A DNA stretch of 64,000 nucleotides, taken from positions 1,607,421-1,671,420 of the forward strand of contig OX393570.1 in NCBI GenBank assembly GCA_947652115.1, written 5' to 3'. The translations under genes were made by a program, and so were the position numbers. How positions within the stretch are numbered: the first letter of the stretch is position 1; each line of letters begins with the position of its first letter. The notes under the pieces were generated by a model. That model did not search any database, had not been told where the DNA came from, and saw nothing but the letters and a program-made list of their open reading frames with translations. Shown piece after piece: positions 50,416-63,400 of this stretch. This DNA is from Blastomussa wellsi (lineage: Eukaryota; Cnidaria; Anthozoa; Scleractinia; Plerogyridae).

Positions 50416-52584
50416 ATGACCTGGCGTAGAGGACGAAAGACGTTTTCATCGAGGCCACCGCTTCGAAAATGTCTGATCTTGTGTCGTCGTATTTTGGTGA
50501 TATCATTGTTCGTTGGCTGCGGTTTAATGTTGAAAGCAACAGCCAGCAGCTTAGAATTGACAGACGGTAAGAATTACAGCTCTTTTTGTCCACGTTTTAA
50601 CAACCAAACTATTGAATTTTAATCTATCGTGGTTTATCGGTCTTGGGTGTAAAGTAAATGCCTAGGAAACTGCGTAAGCGATAAAGACGCCGAAACAAAG
50701 CGCGGCGCATTTCAATTCTCCCATCTATCTTCGGCCAATTTTCATAAAATATTAAGTTCTGAGGTAAGCAATGTCTACTCTAGACTGCGAGCAGTCTCTA
50801 GTTTGCTCCAAAATCCGTAACGAAAGCGAAAATTTGCGAGTTCTATTTTCGAGGGGCGAGCGGCAAATCCGCGAGCCGCGAGTTTCGTGGGCGAACCTTG
50901 GACTTGACAAAGTGGAAATACGATTTTTTAAACTTTACTTTTCATTAAAAATTTTAAACGTTTGCCAACGAGCAAACAAAAAACCCGCAGCATCAGACTT
51001 TATATATATTTATATATTTTGCAAAACATTTTCCGGCGTAAGTAAATTTTCCGAAATACAAAGAATTTATGCCTGAGTGCAATCAATTAACATCCTTCCT
51101 GGATCTTTTTAACTTTAATTTAGCGAAGATCTCGCCAAATTCAGTAAAATAATCGCTAACACTACCGAAAACAAACACCAAAGAAGGACAAAAATCTTCT
51201 GTAAGTGGCAATTAGAGAAGTGAAGGACATCGCGACAGTTTAATGTCAGCAGAACGGTTCCTCGGCAATAAAGCCAGTAATTGCCTATGGTAATTTGCTG
51301 GCTTGAAGAAAGTGCCGATTATATTCCTATTACATAATATCTTCCAGACGTCTTGCCTTAGGAAAAAATACAAGCAATTTGTTTGTTTGTTTTTTTCTTT
51401 AATAGTAGTTGTCCAATGCGCAGCGCATGTATATATATTTTTCATTTGTAGTCGCACAGACTCTTCACTTCTGCACTCTTCTTCCGATATTGTTTTTATG
51501 TACAAACTTGAGAAGCAATACGTAAGAAACGGGTCTTTTATATACCAAGTCGCATAATCAACCATATAAAATTTATCACTGTAAACCACTTTCACTGACT
51601 CGGTTTTCCTTTTCTCGCAGATAATCGCAATGGGATGTTTTAATATTTTTGCTTGGCTAGCTCACAGTTAGAAACTTATTATTTTTAACATGTGCTATTT
51701 TCAGCGAAAAAGATTAATCAGGCATAACACGCTAGACAGGCAGTTAAATTCCGAATTAAATATTTTGCGATGAATTTTTGTTTCACCATGGCAAAATAAG
51801 CGATGTTTAAAGCTGAGTTGCGGCCTTCGTGTTCATTTTACAAAACAATTTACTCGCGACTATAAATTTTGATGAGGCCCCATACCGGAAACTAATCCCA
51901 TTATTGTTCAAGTCTTTTTCCCAAAAGACCAATTTTTTTTATATTCTACTTCGCTTCTGCTCCAAACAATCGCAGGCAAGGTGTCAATTTCAACCATTTT
52001 AAAACACAGTAAAGACCTGTCAAAATGCAAATTCGATCTATTTTGTGTTGATAAGAGCACAACAACAAAGTACGTTTTGATCGTCATCGACACAAAATGC
52101 TTTTCATTTTCAACCAAATTAATATCCTAGTCCCACGTGTAATAAAGATGTGAAAATTAAGGGTTTAAAGCAAAAACTGTGAAAACAACTTTAATTATCC
52201 AGAGAAATGTCCCTATTGGTGTTTTGAAGCAAGTTTGTTGTTCTTGTTCTATGTGCTCTTATTTAATGAGAACCTTCTCTCGGCTCAGTCGGTAGTTACA
52301 ATACACTCTTTTTTATAAAAATATTGTTTTTCCGGTCCAGGCCGAATATTCTTATTTTTCTGCCGATTTTAGGCTGAATATTCTTAGATTAAGAATTTAT
52401 CATGATGACTTTTAACAGTTTAGTTCATGTCTTTTGTGCTGCATACCTTACATATGAAAACAGTTCCACATCGATCGATCGGTCCCTAGCATTGATTAAT
52501 GGCTATCGTGTAGGTTTTCATCGTTTTATTGGCTAGTTTTGCCGTTTAGAGAAAGAAAATTGTATTGTATTTGCACATTTTCAG

Positions 52585-52617
<33 letters not shown>

Positions 52618-55600
52618 TGGGTTTATTCTTAAAACTTCGCAAATTTCAGCTTCGATATTCTTATGAAATATATTCTTGTAAAAAAGAGTGTATGTTAATA
52701 TAACGGCGTTTCTTATTTTGTGTCAGCGGAAGTGCAGATTTTTAATAATTAGATTTTGACAACTGCATCACCATCTGCATCAGTTTCAATTACTTTGGTT
52801 ACAACAGAAAGGAAATTAATTGGACATTCCACAAAAAATAATGCAACAATCAAGCTTTAAATGTCGATAATTGTTGAACAGCAGACGTTGCTTCAATGAT
52901 AAGATAATATCTTATCATTTGTCTTCAAGATCGAATCTTTAAAGCACACTACGATGCGACAACTTTCAGTAGTTCCCCGATAAAATTTTGTGAACAGAGA
53001 TAAAAGCCACGTTTATTAAATCTCATACTATTCAGCTCATAACCATTTGTTAAAAATCCCATTTGCTGTTCATAGAAAACTAAATAATAGTAATTGAGAG
53101 GCTTCTTTGCATTACCTTTGTATGTTTTATATCTTTCTTGAGCTTCAGTGCTGCAATTTTTAGGAGGCATTCACAACATCAATAGCATGAAATGCAAGAT
53201 TATATCATAAATAAAATTGAATGGAATGGTGAATTTATTAGCGCTTATTCCAAGTACATTTCTTCGACCGTTATGAACATATAACAAAAAATGAAGACAA
53301 TTAATCTAGTTGCACGTTTGCACATAATTGCCTTGAATGGAGTTTTAATCTTTTACAAAAACAACGTTTCGTGTTGCAATGTAATCAACGTTTTTGAGCT
53401 CACAAAGAGAGTCAAAACGCGATCCTACACCGTGTAAAATTCTGTCTGATAAAAGAGATTTCTTCTCCAACGTGTTTTCCCGAAAGCCAAACTTCGAACT
53501 GTATTTCGCGTTGCGCGTGCTATTGCAGGAAAACCGGCTAAACCCCGGCCAAACGATCGCAACAAATTGAACGCAACATATCGCAACATTGTTGGATCAT
53601 GTTGCGACATGTTGCGAAGGACCTGGCCAAACGTTCGCAACATCTGCCGCAACATCACACAACATACTACGAACGGATACCCGGCGTGTTCGAACGTAAA
53701 TGCTTAGTCAAAATAGAGGTAAAAGATAAGGTAAACAAATTGTTGGAACTGTGGTGCTTGCGAAGGGTGATATTTATTAATTTCGCCGCCCATTTTTAGG
53801 CCGCTTATGCGTTTCTCAGCCAATGTCATGCTTCTCTTGTCCAAGCTGTTGAGTTTTTCGTCCACATGCAGCGTGAAGTGACCCATCTTTAACATGACGT
53901 TCAGAGTTCATGGCGACTCTTGTAGCGCTTGTATGCGCTTGGCAAATAGCATATCAAACTAGTGCCCATGCCCCAGCGGAACAATGTACGTACGTGGCGA
54001 AACGTGTTCAACATCATGCAACATCCACAGATGTTGCGTGAAAAATTTGACCATTTTCAAACTTGAGCCAACAACACGCAACATATCAGAACACAGTAGC
54101 CAAACGTGTGCAACAGGTTTTCCGCAGCAATGTTGCGATCGTATTCCGGGGCTTTATAAGAGAACTACAACTAGCCAGTTAAACTTGTTTCCTAAGAGTA
54201 CAAATATCGCTCTTCAAGCGTTGTTTATCATTTGGATAATTTTTTAGCGTGCAAGGATATGGTGCACGCGAGAAGCTTGGAGAGCACGGAAAAACGCAAG
54301 AGCTGCTCCCACGAGGCGATAGCCGAGAACATCACAGCAGGCTTTTCGAGTGTTCTCAAAACTTCCCAAGTGCGTCATAACTCGATTTTGCACAACTACA
54401 AAGCACGAACCTATTATTTATAACATTGCCGTTTTAAATTAACATCAAAACCCGAGACAGAACTCGAACGAGATAATGTGATATGGAGAAGTTATCTCGT
54501 ACCCAGATGTTCGTAGAAAACATCTGACCAAGTCCGCTCACTTCGCCATTCTGATTGGTTAACGAACTGCATCATCATTTGCGCACGGATAATACAAAGT
54601 TAGTTTTGCTTGTGCTCACATGCGTCTGTTGGTGAGAAAATATAGCGGCTTTTAAAGCTTCTATTAAAACACTTCCTTCTTTTAAACGTTTCTAGGGTGA
54701 ATTAGCTACAGAAACAACTCAACGTTCAAGCTGTTAGTTTGTCAATAAACATGTCTCTGAATGAGAAGATGTGTAGAAAACTTCGCAAATCTGACGCGTA
54801 CGGCTAGCTAGTACGCGTCAAACGCAGCGCGCGCTCTTTTCCATCACCGCCGTTATTAGCTGGGATGAGGATTTGAATTTGGCGACTTGTTTTTCTTTAC
54901 CAAACTCTATCTCAGTGCCGTGATACTGGTATTTCCCTGTACAGGAGCGACTATTAATATTAATTCACTTAAATTGCTGAGCATGCGTAGTGGCATCTTG
55001 TGTCAGATTTCTGATTCATTTGACGCGAGCAAAGATGTTCTCTCCCGAGGGTTGAGAAGATCTGGATACGAGATTAATGGAGAAGCGATTTGCTTACGCT
55101 ATCATCGTGCACTACTGGATTATGGTGCAAACACACGTGTGCTGAATTTGATTGCGTGGATCCGCTAGCTGTGAAAGCTGTTTTATGTACATGTACATAA
55201 ACAAAAGGTTAAGAGTTAATGCCCATGCATGTTACACGAGAGCCAAATCCTTCCTCCCTGGCTCGTCGGCCCGTATCTCGCTCGCACGAAAATCCACCCA
55301 AACCCAAAATGAGAACAGTGTGAAACGCACGAGAGCCTGCAAGCAGGCTAATTTCTGTTTAGAGTAAATGGCTTCAACTCTTGAAACTTCTGAAAGTCAT
55401 CTAGCGACAAGGGACTGAAAAAGAAACGCGTTAAGCTATTACTTGTAATAAAGTTTTGCTGACTCGCTCTCAACTGAAGCGAAACAAATTTTCTCTTGTT
55501 GTACCTGAAACCAACTTTTCCTCATTTCCAGTTAATGGTCCTAACTTTCATTGACCGCGGACAAATATGCGATGGAACAAGATATTGGCAAATGTTTATA

Positions 55601-58600
55601 GAGGAGAACAGAAACACAGTATACGGCTTTGTTGTTGTTGTTATAATGATAATAAATAATAAATCACTTACACTTTGATAGTAAATTAATTATAACAATT
55701 TCCACACAGAATCAATTTTCCGATCAAGACATCTGCTTTCAACTGTCGAGTGGGAAACATGTAACTTTGAAATTGGCCATGCAAGGAACTATTCCAATCG
55801 GGAAACGTGGTGGGCTCCCACAAAGGCATATGGCTGGCTAGCGTTACATATTTTTTGTGTTCTTGTCATTTTTGTTGGTAAGTATGATATGTTAGTTCCC
55901 ACTCAGACGAAACAAACATAATGCAGCTGAGATTCTTAAAGGAGCTACCTGACGATATTTTGTGTTATTTCTTCGACAACCTAAATTATCCTTAAAATTT
56001 AGATAAACCTAAAAATAATAGTTTACTAAGGAAGAAAAACACCAAAGGATTGATGCTAAACCAGAAAGGAACAAAGATGGCTGAAGATGGAGAAGATTGA
56101 AACGGATTGGAAATGACGATTGTGAAAAATTTAGGCGAAATTTTTCAAAGTGCACGAACGATGACGTAGCTACTTTAATTGTGCAAGTTTGGCATTTGCT
56201 TCATATACATGATCCAACGAACGTTTAGCCTTAACACAAACCCGTTATCTAGATAAGGTTACCTTTAAACGGCAAGATTTCAAAAGATGTGTGTGTTTTC
56301 ATATCGGAGTCATCTGAGAGTTGAAGAAACACGAATGCATGTTTGCATGGAAGAACGAGCGAACTACGTATCCCGTTCTTTTCCATAATCTCTGCTCTCT
56401 AAAAACAACAGCTCGGTATCAGCCGCAGTTCTCTTTCATTTACTGCTATTATCCCAGCCAGTTCTTGACGAAAATATAAACGTCTTTTGTGTCACCTTTA
56501 GAAATCAGTGGAAATAATTGCCTATATATTATTTTATTTTCTACAGCACTCGCTATTGTTTGCGATGACTTTTTCGTACCATCTTTAGAAGCTATTTCCG
56601 AGAAATTAGACCTTTCTGAGGATGTTGCGGGAGCAACTTTCATGGCTGCAGGATCTTCTGCTCCGGAGTTGTTTACCTCTGTTGCGGGAGTTACTGTCGA
56701 GAGCGATGTTGGAATTGGAACGATAGTGGGGTAAGATATAAGTTCAGTAGCCAGGCAGGCTATACCTACCAGTTGTTGTTCTGTTCAAGTATATTAACGA
56801 TCATTTGCAAGCCAAGACAAATGTCTGACAAATAGCTGAGAAGCTTGTAAAATAAACAAAATTAGCGTAAGCGTTTGAGAAGTTTACCCTCTCTCTCAAC
56901 AAATTATCAATGAAATTTATAATAAAGCTATGTTATGAACGAATGGCAGATAACAAGGACCTTCTGATCTCATTTGGGTATTGGGGCAAACCCGTATCCT
57001 ATTAATTTTTGGCCTAAATATCCCGTATCCCGTTAACTGCAGTGGTTTGTATCTCCAACGTTTATGTTCGATATCCCCGAATCTCTTGTTTAAATATCCC
57101 GTATCCCGTTAATTTTTTCCCCAAATATCCCGTATCCATATAATTTATTTACCCAAAAACCCCTAATGGGGCCAAAAATGTGAATAATGATACTTTATCG
57201 ACGTAAAGAAACGCTCCTAAATTAGACTTTTTCTTCTTCATCATAGGAGTGCAGTATTCAATCTCCTTGTAATCATTGCTCTTACCGCGGCTTTGGCTGG
57301 AAAGGTAGGCCTTGTTCAGTTATTGGTTTGTTTTATCATGTAGGTGATGTAGTTGTCTCTCAGCTGTAACCCGCTATAGTAGTTAGTAGGGAAAACCAAT
57401 GAAGTACAGAACGAAAAAAAAAAAGGTAAATCGAGCGAGCAAAGTGCGGTTCAGTGAGATCTTCCTCAGTGGAAAATGAAGGCTGTTCATATTACTATAC
57501 CTCTGAAAAGTAGAGACGACAAAGCAATGAAATGTTCAGAGATAGGACAGAAATAGCCCACTTAGAATTTGATAAACTTAACACAGCACGTACAGCTGAA
57601 AATATAGCTGGAAACATGAACTAGTTTTTGTCCCTTTGCTTGATGTTAACGGAGGAAATTCATATGCCATGACGTTGAGTTAAATTCTTATAGGATTGAC
57701 CGAGTAAATGTTTCATTAATTCCTTAGGTGCTTCAGTTAGATTGGAGACCGCTTATAAGAGACTCAATTTGCTACGCCCTGTCAATTGGATTTTTTTCGT
57801 GGTTTGCATGGGATGGCAAATTTGAGCTGTACGAGTCCATAATTCTCTTAGCCCTATACTTTCTTTACATACTGTTGATGAAGTTCAACAGCAGGTTAAT
57901 GGACCTCATGGCAGGAGCAAAGTGAGTAACGAGTCTGTTTTTTTTCTGTTGCCATTGTTCTTTTGATCATCACATGTTTTTGAGAGTAGATTAGAAAAAC
58001 GTAAGACTGATATGTAGCTGCGTTTGTTTAAAGCTTTATATATCAGTAATGATTACTTGCGTGAAGACTGATAAATATACAACCTTTCCACTTTGTCTGA
58101 AACAGCTCTGAATTACAGTTCTAACTCTTGGCTGGCTACATATGTACGTGCAACTGCGAAAACGGCAATCAGCTGTGAATGAAAAAAGAAAACAACGCCG
58201 CGCGCTTGCAATTTGTAGATCAATGAATTAAACCGAATAACATGGATACTTTGTGTCGATATATAACACTTTAAATTTAAACCAGCTCCATATATTCAGA
58301 TTTAATTCGCAATTTAACCAGTCTCTAAACGCAATTTATAAAGGTTTTCGTGGTAAATGTGCAGTCCTGGTGTGTTTGTCCATAATCCAGTAAATTTGTG
58401 CAGTTATAATAACGTTGTAATACTTGTTTTACAAAAATTAATAAGGACATTTTCTAACTCCAGCGGTTGTATATTTTATTATTGCTCACCGAGCAGAATC
58501 ATCTCAAGAAACGAAGAGCTTCCTCTGGATTCTTACACACTGTTAGTACAACTCAATTCTGTTTTTGCTCTGTGATTAAGATTAAATACATGCAACGTGT

Positions 58601-60363
58601 AAAGAAACTTTATACCAGGAAATAAACTCCGTTCTAAGAATTGAAATAACGTTAAATTTAATCAAAATAATCGTTGTTTAGTTAAAAAGAGTTAACGTAT
58701 AATAATTATTGTAAACACATAAATCGCATCAACAATCAAGGCTGACTTCTTTTAAATAATAAGTGCATTATGGGTAAAGTCAAATTTAAGTAAACAATTC
58801 TTGTATTACAATAACAGCAAACCAAGTATTCTTGCCTCAATACCTGAGATAATTTAATAGACTAAATATTCAACATAAAGTCACAAATCACCTTTAAGAA
58901 AGCTAGTCAAAACTTCGTACCATACTGTCACCAAAGGCACGTCTCAGATTGTCCAGATAGTGTTGTTAGATGCTCGCCTTGATTTATGTGACGTAATACA
59001 AGGCGAGCCTGACTTGCTATAAAGCAACATCATCAAAAATCTACTATCTCAACTAAGTACTGTGTCACCGGCGAAACACAGAGAGCGGTTTAGCGGCCAA
59101 CACAAAAAAAACCTCTGGCATCTAGGATATCTTGGAAGAGGCACGACCCCAAATTGGCTCAAAATAAGTATGCATATGAAAATACATCCTCAGAGACCCA
59201 GGGACGAAAGTTTTCAACGAAGTTGCAAGTTAAACGACCAGTTCCACGACACATTAGAATGCTTGCCTCTGATTGGCCACAAAATTGGATGATGAAAATG
59301 AGATTAATCAGTTCGAACACTCTCTACGAAGAACGTTTCTAGCCCGTTCCGCCACATTCTCCGTATCATGACACGGGAATAATAATATTGCTTGTTACGT
59401 TTTAGGCACAAGGGAGGACAAGTCAGCCCTCAAAATACAGAAGTTACACAGTTTGTAAGTAGCGACATCGATATGCAGGCGGATCAGATTGCAGAAAGTT
59501 CCTCTGCTGCAATACTTCGGCAAGGCACACCAGCAGGAAAGCTACCTCCTATTAAATCTGGGGTAAGAAGCCACTAAAGCCCCATTTATATGGTCTCGGG
59601 TATCTCCCCCCGCCCCCTCCCGAGACAACTTTATCGAGCGTTTTAATATATGACAAAAAATAGTCCCTGTCAGCTGAGTAAAAGTTGACCCTGTTTGATT
59701 ATTCAAAAAGTGTTTAAATATTCAAATCGCCAGTTATCCTTCTGCCTTTGAATTTTTTTCGTTCATTTGATCACTGCATGGAGACCTTGCTGAGTTAAAT
59801 ATACTTATTTTAATGCAAATTTTTGCTTAAAAACCTGAAATTTGGACAGTACGTGTCACGCGGCACGCCATGTGTAGGGTAGGCGAGCCAAAGTGTTTAC
59901 ATGAGAAAACGTTGTCCCGTTTGCCAGGGTTACCCACCTGCCGAGACGAGAAAACTCGCTTACCAAAGTTGTCAGTACTTAGGGCGCTTGGTCCATTCAC
60001 GCAGAGAACTCCGTTATTAATCAGAACTGTTTAGCCAGATCAGTGAATTCTTAAATTGTATTCACCCATCTCACGAAATTGTATAAAACTGTCAAAAAGG
60101 CCTATTAATTTTAAATATACTGGACTGGTCGGCCAGTCCTGACTAACGGTAAGCGCCTTAGACTGTACAGAGAAATTTAGACCAGCAATAGAAGTTTATC
60201 GAATGAATTGCTTATTGAATTTATCTACCGTTGACTGTGAATTGCTTCTTTTAACTTACAGGAGATTCACGCGGGTGAATCACAGGCCAACGTAATGCCA
60301 CAAACCAGTGAAACGAGAAACAAATTTTTACACTCCAGCAAAGGGCAGCTTTCCAAGTCATTT
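50416..60363 (+). CDS. K+-dependent Na+/Ca2+ exchanger (NCKX/SLC24-like), 5' seven exons
   Basis: Exons 50416-50566, 55710-55877, 56547-56730, 57247-57304, 57728-57921, 59406-59562 and 60262-60363; all GT-AG and phase-compatible, together 338 codons. Exon 1 ([12 protein letters not shown]...) encodes a basic start and a hydrophobic signal/anchor. Exon 3 holds the alpha-1 repeat, [17 protein letters not shown], continued by [11 protein letters not shown] in exon 4; the GSSAPE and GSAVFN blocks bind Ca2+/K+/Na+ in the family. Exon 5 has further TM helices; exons 6-7 are the hydrophilic cytoplasmic loop. Known role: exports Ca2+ plus K+ against Na+ at the plasma membrane. The alpha-2 repeat lies beyond the window. 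Exon 1 joins by phase and character only; TTTTCAG just before it suggests an upstream untranslated exon. A LINE sits in the intron after exon 7. Confidence 0.88.
52303..52691. mobile_element. TIR element (~390 bp), non-autonomous
   Basis: Ends ACACTCTTTTTTATAAAAAT and the inverse of ACACTCTTTTTTACAAGAAT. Inside are repeated ATTCTTA/GAATATTC words near both ends. TACA/TA words abut both sides. No transposase frame. Confidence 0.65.
53526..54160. repeat. GCAACAT-rich element (~630 bp)
   Basis: The word GCAACA or its inverse TGTTGC occurs well over ten times. The two ends are related inversely (GGAAAACC...CCCCGG...CGATCGCAACA on the left, TGTTGCGATCG...CCGGGGC on the right). It looks like a diverged inverted-repeat transposon with internal subrepeats. 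Confidence 0.6.
56985..57180. repeat. CGTATCCCG-repeat element in NCKX intron
   Basis: AATATCCCGTATCCCGTTAA-like words occur four to five times. The right edge, AACCCCTAATGGGGCC, is the inverse of GGCCCTATTAGGGGTT at about 12766-12781, where GATACGGGATAT words follow. One dispersed family, present twice in the window in opposite orientation. Confidence 0.65.
57922..59405. other. NCKX intron 5, no gene seen
   Basis: AT-rich, with one small hairpin (GCTCGCCTTG...CAAGGCGAGC, about 58973-59009). Confidence 0.5.
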
Positions 60364-60469
60364 GTAAGTGCACATTTCAAATTTAGATGTCAGCATTCTC
60401 AAAATGTCAAGTTATTTATGGATTGAGCTGTACGTAGTTGGGAGCATATTTTTTATCGAAATCGGTAGT

Positions 60470-60483
60470 TCGGGAGTTAAAAT
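60470..60483. repeat. LINE target-site duplication, 3' side
   Basis: TCGGGAGTTAAAAT, identical to 63807-63820, flanks the 3' end of the LINE. Confidence 0.85.
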
Positions 60484-63400
60484 CATATCATATATCCTTT
60501 TCGTGCCTCGTGGCACATAGGGCCTTCACAGAGCTTCTCCACTCCTCTCTATTGGTTGCTGCGGTCCGCACCTCCTCCCACGATCTCCAACCTGCTTCTT
60601 GCCTTTCTTTCTCTACTGTCCGTCTCCAGGTGGTTTTTGGTCTTCCCCTTCTCCTTTTACCTTCTGGTGCCCAGCTCATGGCAACATTGCAATCATCATT
60701 GCGATCTTTCCTAAGAATATGGCCAATCATTTTCCATCTTCGAGACATCACTTCCACACTCAGTGGCTTCATGTTTGCTCTTTCCAGTAGCTCTTTGGTA
60801 CTGACATGGTCTTGCCATCGGATTCGGAAGATCTTACGTAGGCATCTATTATGGAACACATTCACTGCTTTATCATCTCCTTTGTTCATCTTCCATGTCT
60901 CAGATCCATAGAGTAACACTGGCACTACCAGTGTTTTATACAGCCTCAGTTTTGTTTTCCTCGAGATGTTATTAGAGATCCAGATCTTCTTTAGTTTGTT
61001 AAAGGCACCTCTGGCTTTCGATAACCTGTTCTTCAAGTCCTTCATACCACCTCCCTCTTTACAAACTTTCGCCCGCAAGTACACAAACTCTTCGACATCT
61101 TCAATATCCTGCCCATTTATTATGATGTTTTCTTGGTTCCTTGCATTGATCCTCATCGTTTTTGTCTTTTCTCCGTTGATTTTGAGTCCCACCCGTCTGG
61201 CCTCTTCGTCCAGCCTTGTCGTTTTATCCTGAATCTGCTGCTTGGTAGATGAAAGCAGAGCTATGTCGTCCGCAAAGTCCAAATCGTCCAGTTTTGAAGT
61301 AAACCTCCACCTAATACCGTTTTCACCACTGCCAACCGCTCTTCGCATTACCCAATCCATAACAATCAAGAACAAGAATCCCGACATATTGCATCCTTGT
61401 TTTACCCCGGTTTTTATGTCAAACCACTCACATGTTTCCCCCTGATCTTCTACAGCACACTTGAAGTCGTCATAAAACACTCTTACCATTTTCACGATCT
61501 TCTCCGGGATTCCATACTTAGCCATTATTACCCACAGGCTTTCTCGGTGGATAGAATCAAAAGCCTTCTCAAAGTCTACAAAGTTCAGGTACAGGGTTGC
61601 CTGCCATTCGCTGACCTGCTCAATAATGTTCCGCAGGATGAAGATCTGGTCTGTTGTACCCCTCCCCTTTCTATAACCTGCCTGTTCCTTCCTCAGCCTT
61701 CTATCCACTCCATTTCTCACTCGCTCTATGATGATTCTACCGAGTACCTTCCCCACAACGGACAGTAAGGTTATTCCTCTCGAATTTTTGCATTCTTTGA
61801 GATTCCCTTTCTTCGGCAACTTGATAATAAGCCCTTGCTTCCAGGGTTGGGGGATCTTCTCAAACGTCCATACTTTTCCCAACAACTGATGGATTTTTGT
61901 TGCTGAAAACTCTATGTTTGCTTTCAATAGTTCGGCCGTGATAGAGTCAGTTCCTGGCGCTTTCCCATTCTTCAATCTTTTTATAGCTTGTTTGACTTCA
62001 CCTAAAGTTGGTTCACTGATTGAGATCTCTTCAATGACGTCATTTAGTTCCAATTCATATACCTCATCACTTAAGACTGGGTTTTCTGGTTGGTCTCTAT
62101 TGAGTACTTCTTTAAAGTGCTCCGTCCATCGTGCCTGTACTTCGCCTTTTTTATTGAGAAGGTTTCCATTTTTATCAAACACTGCTGTGCTTTGCTTAGG
62201 TTTTTCATTGCATAATATCTTGGTAAGCCCGTATAGTGTCTTCATGTGTTGGTTTCCTGCAGCCTCCTCCGCCTCACAAGTGATCTTCTCCATCCATTTC
62301 TTTCTGTCTGTCTTTATGCTTCTCTTCACTTCCCTGTTCTTTTCTGCATACTTGGCCCTAAGCTGCTTCTTGACCCTTTCTGACCGTGTTCCCAGGATCT
62401 TCCTATTAATTTCCTCTCTTTGGTCTATGAGGCTCCATGACTCCTCACTTATCCACGGCTTCTTCTTCTTCCGAGGTCTACCTAAGACTGATTCCGCCAC
62501 CTCTGTATATGCCTTCTTCATCACCTCAAAGTCTTGTTCCACTTCTTCGCTTTCTTCAACTGCTGTTTCCTCGTTCTCCAGGACTTGGTACCTATTTTGC
62601 AAGGCAACGTTAAACCGCCGTAACACTTCTTCATTCCTCAACCTTGCTGTATCGTACTTGACTCTACATCTTTTCTTCCCTGCTGTTTGTTTACTCAATC
62701 TCAACTTGACTACTGTACATACAAGATGGTGGTCGCTTCCGATATCTGCAGATCTGTATACTCTCGTATCTTTCACCGAATTCCTAAATCGCCTGCTGAT
62801 TAGTACATGGTCTATCTGGTTCATGGTATTCCCATCGGGGGAAACCCACGTTACTTTGTGGATGGTCTTATGAGGAAACAATGTCCCTGTTATAACTAGT
62901 TCATTCATATCACACATATCGCAAAGCCTTTCTCCATTATCATTTCTTTGCCCCAGTCCATGTTTACCCATCACACTTTCATACGCCCAGTTGTCGTTTC
63001 CAACCTTAGCATTCATTTCCCCCGTGACAATTAACATATCATGCTCATTGACACTGTCTAGCACATCCTGTAGCCTCCCATAGAACTCATCTTTTATCTG
63101 CTCATCTGTATCTTCAGTGGGTGCATATACATGTATGATCGTAAGTTTTATGTATTTGGAATAAAATCTGGCTTGAATAACCCTTTCGCTGATCGGAGTC
63201 CATTCCATCAGAGATTGTGCTGCATGTTTTGACATCAGTATGCCGACTCCCTCTCTATGGTTGTCATCATCTCTTCCAGAGTAAATGATGGTTTCACCCT
63301 CTGCAAGTTGCATTGTTCCTTGTCCTGTCCAGTGTGTTTCACTGATGCCCATTACGTCTATACCTCTCTTTGTCATTTCTCTCGCCGCCTGTGCAATGTT

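Larger units (their letters stand above)
50567..55709. other. NCKX intron 1 (5.1 kb), repeats only
   Basis: Contains a TIR element (52303-52691) and a GCAACAT-rich element (53526-54160). The frame at 54887-55168 follows an acceptor-like CTGTACAG but has no donor that would join the next exon, so I do not call an exon there. Confidence 0.5.

Noticed and set aside
54887..55168. Possible extra NCKX exon
   Set aside because: It follows an acceptor-like CTGTACAG and the phase would fit, but no donor joins it to the next exon and the sequence has no exchanger-like feature.
61914..62873. 319-residue plus-strand frame
   Set aside because: Antisense by-product of the LINE endonuclease/RT frame, with low-complexity Ser/Phe/Leu composition.
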